DNA from: DASVNK01 sp964478815
GTDB lineage: Bacteria; Verrucomicrobiota; Verrucomicrobiia; Limisphaerales; SXQI01
Direction of reading: 5' to 3'
DNA length: 35,371 nucleotides
Assembly: GCA_964478815.1 (NCBI GenBank)
Contig: CAYZKY010000051.1
Coordinates: 1 to 35,371, forward strand
Below the pieces are notes generated by a model. It was given only the letters and a program-made list of their open reading frames with translations. It was not told the DNA's origin and did not search any database. Positions 16,775 through 22,463 of the stretch are shown here, in pieces. How positions within the stretch are numbered: position 1 is the first letter of the stretch; the number at the start of each line of letters is the position of its first letter. Made by a program: the position numbers and the translations under genes.

Positions 16775-17645
16775 ATGAAAAACACGGTTCTGGAACACGA
16801 CGAGGTGCGGGAGACGGTGCGGCAACGGTACGGGCAGATCGCCCTCGCCGGCGGCGCGGCGAACGGGAGCGGGTGTTGTGCAGCGCCCGATCCCGCCGGA
16901 GAAACCCTTGCGCCGGCCGCTGCGTGTTGCGGCGGGGGCTCCATCGCCTCGGTCGGGGCGGAACTCCTCGGGTACTCGGCCGAGGAAGCCGGCGCCGCCC
17001 CGGAGGGCGCGAATCTCGGCCTCGGCTGCGGCAACCCCCTGGCCATCGCGTCGCTGCGCCCCGGGCAGAGCGTCCTCGATCTCGGCAGCGGCGCGGGCTT
17101 CGATGCCTTTCTCGCCGCGCGCGCCGTCGGCCCCGCCGGCCGCGTCATCGGCGTGGACATGACCCCGGCGATGGTTTCCAAAGCGCGTGGCAATCAGGCC
17201 CGGAGCGGCCTCGCCCAGGTCGAATTCCGCCTCGGCGAGATCGAGCATCTGCCGGTCGCGGATGCCACCATCGATGTGATTCTTTCCAACTGCGTCATCA
17301 ATCTGTCGCCCGACAAAGCCCAGGTCTTTCGCGAGACCTTTCGCGTGCTCAAGCCCGGCGGCCGCCTCGCCATTTCGGATGTCGTCGCNNNNNNNNNNNN
17401 NNNNNNNNNNNNNNNNNNNGGCGGAGCTGCGGCGCGATTGGGATTTGCTCACCGGCTGCGTGGCCGGCGCTTCCCCCGCCATCGAAATCGAAGCCATGCT
17501 GCGCTCCGCCGGCTTCACCGAAATTCGCATCGCCCCCAAGGATCGCAGCCGCGAAATTGTCGGCCAATGGTTTCCCGGCCGGAAGATCGAGGAAATGGTC
17601 GCCTCCGCCACCATCGAAGCCGTCAAACCGCCTTCCGCCGGATGA
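16775..17645 (+). CDS. arsM: Arsenite S-adenosylmethionine methyltransferase, interrupted by N gap
   Basis: ArsM transfers methyl groups from SAM to As(III) in the cytoplasm, giving methylarsenicals. The SAM-binding core is VLDLGSGAGFDAFLAA, and the three catalytic cysteines of characterised ArsM enzymes have equivalents: Cys85 in LGLGCGNP, Cys173 in SNCVINLSPDK and the Cys of LTGCVAGASP after the gap. The N-terminal Cys pairs (CCAAP, ACCGGG) are common extra arsenic-binding sites. Between ISDVV and AELRRD the sequence is 31 N (17389-17419). The two halves are out of phase by one base across exactly 31 N; the gap is probably an estimate and the gene intact. The stop overlaps the ATG of the next sigma factor gene (ATGA, 17642-17645). 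No arsR, arsB or arsC lies next to it. Confidence 0.9.
17389..17419. other. Assembly gap (31 N) inside arsM
   Basis: Thirty-one undetermined bases. The codon phase before the gap (codons starting at 17381, 17384, 17387) and after it (codons starting at 17421) differ by one, so the real number of bases must be 30 plus or minus a multiple of three if the gene is intact. Confidence 0.99.
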
Positions 17646-18205
17646 ACGCCATCCCTGCCCAAAACTGGGCCGATCTCGTCGAGCCGCTGCGGCGTTACAT
17701 TCGCCGCCGCGTCGCCCAGGAAGCCGACGCCGACGACCTGCTTCAGGAAGTGTTCCTGAAGGCCCAGCGTTCGCTCGATCAGTTGGACGACCCCACCCGC
17801 CTGCCCGGCTGGCTCTTCCGCATCGCTCGAAACGCGATCGTCAATCACTACCGCCGCGCCCGGCCCACCGTCGAATTGCCCGAGACCCTGGCCGCGGAAC
17901 AGGAGCCGGACGAAGCCGGGGAACTCGCCGGATTGACGGCCGCCTTCCGCCGGATGGTGCATAACCTGCCCCCGCATTACCGGGAAGCGATCCTGCTCGC
18001 CGAGTTCGAGGGGCTTCCCCAGGCCCAGCTTGCCGCCCGCACGGGCCTGTCCCTCTCGGGCGCGAAGTCGCGCGTGCAACGCGGGCGCGCCCTGCTCCGC
18101 GAAATGCTCGACGCCTGCTGCACCTTCGAGCAGGACCGCCGCGGCCGCGTCATCGATTGCACCCCCCGCACCCCTTCCGGTTGCACCGAGTGCGGAACGC
18201 TCTAG
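17642..18205 (+). CDS. SigZ-like ECF sigma factor with cysteine-rich C-terminal tail
   Basis: The 187-aa protein has sigma region 2 (ADADDLLQEVFLKAQRSLDQL, then PGWLFRIARNAIVNHYRR) and region 4 (LPPHYREAILLAEFEGLPQAQLAARTGLSLSGAKSRVQRGRALL). After region 4 comes CCTFEQDRRGRVIDC, recalling the tail of SigZ-type sigma factors. Five cysteines (159, 160, 173, 181, 184) lie in the last 29 residues and none elsewhere, so the tail could sense thiol-reactive ligands. The start codon overlaps the arsM stop by 4 nt, so the two are co-translated, which suggests arsenic or metal-linked regulation (inference). No anti-sigma gene follows; the next 720 nt are repeats. Confidence 0.9.
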   Translation: MNAIPAQNWADLVEPLRRYIRRRVAQEADADDLLQEVFLKAQRSLDQLDDPTRLPGWLFRIARNAIVNHYRRARPTVELPETLAAEQEPDEAGELAGLTAAFRRMVHNLPPHYREAILLAEFEGLPQAQLAARTGLSLSGAKSRVQRGRALLREMLDACCTFEQDRRGRVIDCTPRTPSGCTECGTL

Positions 18206-18251
18206 CGCGCCGTCACTGATCCTCTCTTACAAATCGACCTCCGGCCTTTTT

Positions 18252-18332
18252 CGTCCCGCAGGGACGTTCGAGAATAGCCCACCGATTTTTCGGTGGGTCC
18301 ACCGGCACGACGTGCCTTAGTCCCGCAGGGAC
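18252..18332. repeat. REP-like cluster of four palindromes
   Basis: Two near-identical palindromes, CGTCCCGCAGGGACG (18252-18266) and GTCCCGCAGGGAC (18320-18332), flank an 8-bp stem with TTTT loop (CCCACCGA/TCGGTGGG, 18278-18297) and GGCACGACGTGCC (18304-18316). The symmetric layout resembles REP/BIME elements, which in other bacteria are spread by IS200-like RAYT transposases; none is encoded here. Confidence 0.75.
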
Positions 18333-18452
18333 GACAGAATTCCACGCATTCACTGATGCGACTGATGCGACGATCTTCCGTGACCCTAAACGGACCCCTC
18401 CCGCGCTTTCTCGAAAATTTAACTCCTTGATTTTCCGCGAATTACGCACAAA

Positions 18453-18532
18453 AGTCTACATTTTAATTTCAATATATTTGACAAATTAAAAAACCAGTCT
18501 CACCTTAGTCGCATGAATCTGAAATGTAGACT
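18453..18532. repeat. 11-bp inverted repeat around AT-rich DNA
   Basis: AGTCTACATTT (18453-18463) and AAATGTAGACT (18522-18532) are perfect inverted copies 58 nt apart. The enclosed DNA is strongly AT-rich and contains TTGACA (18478-18483). It could be a small non-autonomous element end pair or a regulator-binding site. Confidence 0.55.
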
Positions 18533-18558
18533 AATTGCTCATCCCCCATTCTTGGGTA

Positions 18559-18602
18559 GGACAGACGCCTCGTCTGTCCCGTTCGGGCGCCCCGCCCGAA
18601 CG
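18559..18602. repeat. Twin-hairpin repeat, copy A
   Basis: First hairpin GGACAGACG/CGTCTGTCC with loop CCT (18559-18579), immediately followed by CGTTCGGGCG/CGCCCGAACG with loop CCC (18580-18602). Same architecture as the copies at 34854-34897 and 34951-34993. Confidence 0.75.
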
Positions 18603-18803
18603 ACCTCGTTCCAGAAGACTCTGTCTGTTTCCAGTTTTCGTGGCATTGGCCCTGCCTCAGCCAGTAGCTCCGCCGCCTCCGCCCCCATGCTCCGCCAGGC
18701 ACCTGCTCCCTCTGCGCCGTCCGCTCCCGCGCCTCACCCCTTTGCCCCCAATCGGCCCACGGTGTTGACTCCCGTCCGCCCCGCCTTCCTCCGCCGATTC
18801 TCC

Positions 18804-18907
18804 AAACTTGACACAAACGTGACACATTTCAAGCAACTTGACCGATCCACCCCCATTTACCAACGACTTACGCAAATTTCACCCCTTGAAACGTGAAAAA
18901 ACTTGAC
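18804..18907 (+). repeat. Iteron-like direct repeats AAAC(T/G)TGA(C/A)
   Basis: Five near-identical 9-mers on the same strand: AAACTTGAC (18804), AAACGTGAC (18815), CAACTTGAC (18834), AAACGTGAA (18889) and AAACTTGAC (18899). Start-to-start distances are 11, 19, 55 and 10 nt, several near multiples of a helical turn. They end 20 nt before the start of the 235-aa gene, so they may be operator or iteron sites for it or its regulator. Confidence 0.5.
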
Positions 18908-18927
18908 CCAACGCACACCCCAAAACC

Positions 18928-19635
18928 ATGCAAACCATGAATACCTCACCCATCATCTCCACCCTCACCGACGCTGAAAAAGAGACCATCCTCAGCAATC
19001 TCGAGAGCTATCCGGTCTCCCGTGCCATCGATCGCCTGGCCCTGCCTCCGCCCCTGGGCATCAGCCGCCGCCTCAGCGCATCGACTCTCTTCCGCCTCCG
19101 CCGCCAGATCCGTCTCCAGCAGCACCTCGATTCCTGCGAGGAATCCCGCGCCGCCGCCGCCCTCCTCCCGGCCGGGAGCGATTTCCTGCCCGCCCCCTTC
19201 GCTGCCCTGTCCGAAAAAGCCTTCCAGCTCACCCTCTCCGAGAAACCCGCCGACCTCCAGATCGCCGCCCGCATCCTCGCCCAGCTCGCCCGCACCCGTG
19301 CCTCCCTCGGCCCGGCCCGGCCCAGCCTTCCCGAAACCCCGTCCGTCGCCGTCTCACCCCGTCCCTCCCCGGAACCAGGCGCTCCCTCACCGCTGCCGGC
19401 TGTGCCCACCGTGGCCGCGGCCGCTCCCTCCCCAGCGCCTTCGGCCGATGCTCCGCCCCCGGCGGCTCTGGCCGTGGACGACGCCTTCCGCCAGCGCGTC
19501 GCCCGCCACGCCCTCCTCCATCACGCCGAACTCGGCTCCATCCGCAACAACCCCGGCCTCTCCGAAGCCCGCAAACTCGAACTCATCGCCGCCCGCCTCT
19601 TCCCCAGCCCCGCGCCCGGCTCCGCAACGGCTTAA
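18928..19635 (+). CDS. Unrecognised protein with basic HTH-like N-terminus and Pro/Ala-rich linker
   Basis: A 235-aa protein I do not recognise. Residues about 12-70 are helical and basic (LTDAEKETILSNLESYPVSR, then RRLSASTLFRLRRQIRLQQH) and could form a helix-turn-helix. Residues about 130-180 are a Pro/Ala/Ser-rich linker, and the C-terminus (RQRVARHALLHHAELGSI onward, about 188-228) is a second helical, charged segment. Start is the ATG at 18928 or the in-frame ATG at 18937; neither has a Shine-Dalgarno site. Strong third-position GC and C-rich codons support a real gene, though the linker is low complexity. Iteron-like repeats lie just upstream and an IS scrap just downstream, so it may belong to a small accessory element (inference). 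Confidence 0.6.
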   Translation: MQTMNTSPIISTLTDAEKETILSNLESYPVSRAIDRLALPPPLGISRRLSASTLFRLRRQIRLQQHLDSCEESRAAAALLPAGSDFLPAPFAALSEKAFQLTLSEKPADLQIAARILAQLARTRASLGPARPSLPETPSVAVSPRPSPEPGAPSPLPAVPTVAAAAPSPAPSADAPPPAALAVDDAFRQRVARHALLHHAELGSIRNNPGLSEARKLELIAARLFPSPAPGSATA

Positions 19636-19642
19636 AACAGAT

Positions 19643-19727
19643 CGGCAGCATCCGCCATTAGTTGCCGCTTTTTGACCACCTCGTGAATGGCGTCGATCAC
19701 CCGCCGCCGATCAATGGGCGGCCGGTC
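19643..19727 (-). pseudogene. Frameshifted IS5-type transposase N-terminal fragment
   Basis: On the minus strand, DRPPIDRRRVIDAIHEVVK (19727-19671) matches the start of IS5-family transposases (pattern GRPPxDxRxVxxAIxYVxKTGCQWRMLP). WRMLP is also present (19657-19643), but in another phase: 13 nt separate the parts where 12 would keep the frame. This is a dead fragment with one indel, and it ends 8 nt from the stop codon of the 235-aa gene. No terminal repeats or remaining transposase are seen. Confidence 0.6.
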
Positions 19728-19762
19728 GCGCCCGAGAGGCACGGGGCCTGTCTCAGGAGTGG

Positions 19763-19793
19763 GTCGTGCGACACTTCTGAAGTGTCGCACGAC
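19763..19793. repeat. Perfect 15-bp hairpin repeat
   Basis: GTCGTGCGACACTTC (19763-19777) and its exact inverse GAAGTGTCGCACGAC (19779-19793) around one T. There is no T-run, so it is more likely a dispersed palindromic repeat than a terminator. Confidence 0.65.
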
Positions 19794-19948
19794 AGTTTCT
19801 CCCCCGGTCATCTTAGGAGTGGATATATTCGCAAAGAATTCCACCGCAACATGTTAAGCGCCAATCGGATTTATCGGTACGCGACATGCATAATGCAAGG
19901 GGAACAGGATGGACTGACATCCAGATAGATATGCGAACTACAAACGAT

Positions 19949-21067
19949 ATGAACGAACGAATCCAAAACTCGCGGCTGGCGCTGCTGCTGGCCGGGGCCG
20001 TGCTCTCCTCCGCTTCCGCGCTGGGGAACATGACGACGAGTCAGTTGCGGGATGCCTGCTTGACGAGCCTGAACAACACCGTGGTGTTCACGCAAACGGC
20101 GAAGATTATTGATGGCGCCCGCCCGCCCCTCACGGAACTCGTGGGGTGCCCATGCACGATTGTCCTCCAGCCGGGGGCCGCGCTCGAGTTCGAGCAGGTC
20201 TCCATGACCTTTGCCGGGGCGCTGACGATCCGCAGCCCGCAAAAGGCGGAAGTGAAAGTGACCCGGAGCGCGCTCGTGGCTCCGTCGATCACGGTGAACT
20301 TGGGCGGGGTGGGGAGCGTGCTTTCGTCCACCTTGTCGCACCTGCGCGCTTCGGCCGGAAACCTGAATATTACCGTGGGGCAGGAGGGCACGGTGGAGAT
20401 TCTGGAGCGGCTGCTCACCGTTTCCCCGGAGGGGTTGTCGGCCACCGGGTCGATCCGCATTCAAGGAGCGCGGAAACTGTCGGGGCTCATCGCCGACACC
20501 TTCGTGGCCGCGCCGGCCGGATTCCGGGTGACGATGACGGGGACGGAGGGATTGTTGGCCATCGATCAGGCGACGATCGACGCCAGCCGCGGCAGTATCG
20601 CGATCACCGGGACAGGGGAGAAAAGCGCCGTGAGCGTGCATTTGAGCGATCTGCGCTTCCGCCAGGCCGCGAGCGTGCGGCTGACGGGGCGGGAATCGTC
20701 GATCGGCCTGACCAAGGTGACGGCGGGCGGCGTGAATGGGCGGGTGGCTCCGGGAGGGCTGATTCTCGAGGCGGGTGGATTGGCGAACGACGGACGGATC
20801 GAAGTCGCGGAGGCGGTCGTCCAGCATGTCGCGGGCATGGCGTTGCTCGCCTCGTTGCACGGCCAAAAAGGGGTGTTGAAGCTGGAGAAAAGCAGCATCA
20901 CCGCCACCGGGGACATCGTGGCTGAATCCGGGTCCCAGGGGATTACGGACGTGCTCGACAACACGCTGACCTCCGCCACCCGTGTGCGGGTCGCGGCGGG
21001 CCTGGGTGGCAGTTGCAAGGTCGACGGCGGTTCCGCGCTGGCACCCGTGCTGCAACTCTGCCCGTAA
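19949..21067 (+). CDS. Secreted protein with short beta-solenoid-like repeats, unknown function
   Basis: A 372-aa protein with a signal peptide (LALLLAGAVLSSASALGN, about residues 10-27). From about residue 87 to 365 it is built of roughly eleven degenerate units of 23-28 residues with the pattern GSIxITGxEGxxxhxxxxIxA, for example AGFRVTMTGTEGLLAIDQAT and RGSIAITGTGEKSAVSVHLS. Such periodic short strands suggest a right-handed beta-helix or similar solenoid. Cysteines at 67, 69, 356 and 371 bracket the repeats and may form disulfides capping the ends. Start is uncertain: ATG 19949 gives the most normal signal peptide; ATG 19931 and 19886 are in frame. A terminator-like hairpin pair follows. 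Function is unknown; adhesion or cell-surface roles are possible. Confidence 0.72.
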   Translation: MNERIQNSRLALLLAGAVLSSASALGNMTTSQLRDACLTSLNNTVVFTQTAKIIDGARPPLTELVGCPCTIVLQPGAALEFEQVSMTFAGALTIRSPQKAEVKVTRSALVAPSITVNLGGVGSVLSSTLSHLRASAGNLNITVGQEGTVEILERLLTVSPEGLSATGSIRIQGARKLSGLIADTFVAAPAGFRVTMTGTEGLLAIDQATIDASRGSIAITGTGEKSAVSVHLSDLRFRQAASVRLTGRESSIGLTKVTAGGVNGRVAPGGLILEAGGLANDGRIEVAEAVVQHVAGMALLASLHGQKGVLKLEKSSITATGDIVAESGSQGITDVLDNTLTSATRVRVAAGLGGSCKVDGGSALAPVLQLCP

Positions 21068-21086
21068 GTTTCTTTCGTGGTGGTTA

Positions 21087-21106
21087 GGCTGGACCGCGGT
21101 CCAGCC
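21087..21106. repeat. 20-nt perfect palindrome
   Basis: GGCTGGACCGCGGTCCAGCC is its own reverse complement. It lies 20 nt after the solenoid gene's stop, directly before a second hairpin that shares the core GGACCG/CGGTCC, so the two form a repeat pair. Confidence 0.7.
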
Positions 21107-21116
21107 ATGAGCGCAT

Positions 21117-21149
21117 GATCGGCGGTCTTTGGACCGCCGATCCCTTTTT
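21117..21149 (+). terminator. Probable intrinsic terminator of the solenoid protein gene
   Basis: Stem GATCGGCGGTC/GACCGCCGATC (11 bp) with loop TTTG, followed by CCTTTTT. The stem is GC-rich and a short T-run follows after two C residues, so it could end transcription from the gene at 19949-21067. It may equally be a palindromic repeat that serves as a terminator. Confidence 0.5.
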
Positions 21150-21497
21150 GGGAGGGACGAACGAGGCCGGCACCCGGCCGGGAACCAGCGCTGCTCGCAA
21201 GAGGCGGGTTTCTCTCTGCAGCGGCGCTCATTGCCAATTCCGTGAAAGTGTAAAGGATTATTACACCTTTCCGATCCTTCCACTGGAGTTTGAGCGAGCA
21301 CGGGTGGACCCCTTCTAAAGCCCTTTCCGGGAAAGTGTTGTGAACAAAAGACTTATCGATTTGGGCGGTCCGGAATTGCCTTTTCAGGAGCTGCTGGCGC
21401 GAGATATGCTTGCCAAATCGCGACTCAGGGTTGGCTCAAAGCGATGGCGTTTAAGGCCAGCCATGAACGATCACGAAACAGTACCAATAATTAACGT
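21150..21497. other. Intergenic stretch, leader of the CTERM-like protein gene
   Basis: About 350 nt. It holds a small hairpin GTGTAA/TTACAC (21248-21266) and a 53-codon GTG-initiated frame (21340-21501) whose TGA overlaps the ATG of the next gene. I see no database-recognisable product in it and no clear promoter boxes. Confidence 0.5.
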
Positions 21498-22307
21498 ATG
21501 AAAGATTCGAACGGATCCCCCGATTCCGTCGTGAAGACAACGGTTCCGCAGCTTCGCGGCGGTTTCACCAAGGCAGCCGCTCTGGCGGGATCGGCGGCCA
21601 TGCTCGGAATGGCTCAATCCGAGGCCGCGCCAATTCCGGCGAATGCGCCAGTGGTGTGGTCCACATGGGATGTCGATCTTGATGGGAAGACGGAGTTCGT
21701 GCTGGACTCGTTTGGCTACCTTCCTTATGGGGGTAGTCATAGCTTCAACCGTCTCACGTACACTTGCTTTCGCGCTCCGGGCGCGTTGGATAGCGTCGTT
21801 GCAAATAACGACGGCATCGTCAACCTTCCGTTGGGATTTCGCATCGGTCCAACGCTCGTCTCGCATGGCTTTCACCCGGCTAATCTCGCCACGAACCATC
21901 TGGGAGGCGGTCCAAGTGTAATCGACCCGATTTTTGTCCGCGGAGCGAGCCTGAAGTGGACCACCGTGCCGTCCTTTCAGGTGACTCACAGCTCTGTCTG
22001 GAGCGGTCTGGGCAGCGGAGCCAACGAGTTCCAACCTGACGGACTTGGTTATATTGGCTTTCAATTTTCTAAAGCGGCATCCTCGGACTTGTATTACGGC
22101 TGGGCCAAAGTGCAGCTTATTTCGCAGTACGGCACTGTCTCTATTCTGGAAGCATATTACGAGGACATTCCGAATCGTTCAATCCGCGTCGGCGACACCG
22201 GCGCGGCCGTTTCTGAGACGACCTCCACGATGGGTTTGCTCGCGCTCGGAGCCGCGGGATTGGCGGCGTATCGCCGCCGGTGCGGGACGCACGCTGTCGC
22301 AGAGTAG
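21498..22307 (+). CDS. Secreted protein with CTERM-like C-terminal sorting tail
   Basis: The 269-aa protein has an export signal after a long N-region (FTKAAALAGSAAMLGMAQSEAAP, about residues 23-45). A mature domain begins VVWSTWDVDLDGKTEFVLDS. The end, STMGLLALGAAGLAAYRRRC, is a short hydrophobic helix followed by an Arg cluster, the layout of PEP-CTERM-type sorting signals abundant in Verrucomicrobiota. The PEP tripeptide itself is missing (GAAVSETTSTMG precedes the helix), so it is a variant or unrelated tail. Such proteins are translocated, cut by an exosortase-like enzyme and attached to the surface; no exosortase is in this window. Function of the mature domain is unknown. The leader is 430 nt from the previous gene. 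Confidence 0.78.
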   Translation: MKDSNGSPDSVVKTTVPQLRGGFTKAAALAGSAAMLGMAQSEAAPIPANAPVVWSTWDVDLDGKTEFVLDSFGYLPYGGSHSFNRLTYTCFRAPGALDSVVANNDGIVNLPLGFRIGPTLVSHGFHPANLATNHLGGGPSVIDPIFVRGASLKWTTVPSFQVTHSSVWSGLGSGANEFQPDGLGYIGFQFSKAASSDLYYGWAKVQLISQYGTVSILEAYYEDIPNRSIRVGDTGAAVSETTSTMGLLALGAAGLAAYRRRCGTHAVAE

Positions 22308-22463
22308 GCTGCCACCAGACGGATTCCTTTCGACAAAACTTCGACGCAGCCTCCGTGTTGTTCCACTGCTCGGAAGCTGGGGATCGCCTTCGAAGGTTGT
22401 GCATGCGCTCAACCCCTTGCCTGGCGTCCAGGCTCAGCGCATGCTAAGCCTATCTTGAGCACC

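Larger units (their letters stand above)
18206..18927. other. Gene-free, repeat-rich interval
   Basis: About 720 nt without a supported gene. In order it holds a cluster of four hairpins (18252-18332), an AT-rich stretch (about 18410-18500) framed by an 11-bp inverted repeat (18453-18532), a twin hairpin (18559-18602), a C-rich low-complexity stretch (about 18650-18790), and five iteron-like direct repeats (18804-18907). An open frame at 18513-18896 spans these repeats and is not believable as a gene. Confidence 0.8.

Noticed and set aside
18252..18332. CRISPR-like reading of the repeated GTCCCGCAGGGAC
   Set aside because: Only two palindromic copies with structured DNA between them and no cas genes; a REP-like cluster fits better.
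18513..18896. Possible 127-aa gene in the repeat-rich interval
   Set aside because: It runs through the twin hairpin, C-rich stretch and direct repeats, has no Shine-Dalgarno site and is Pro/Ser/Arg low complexity.
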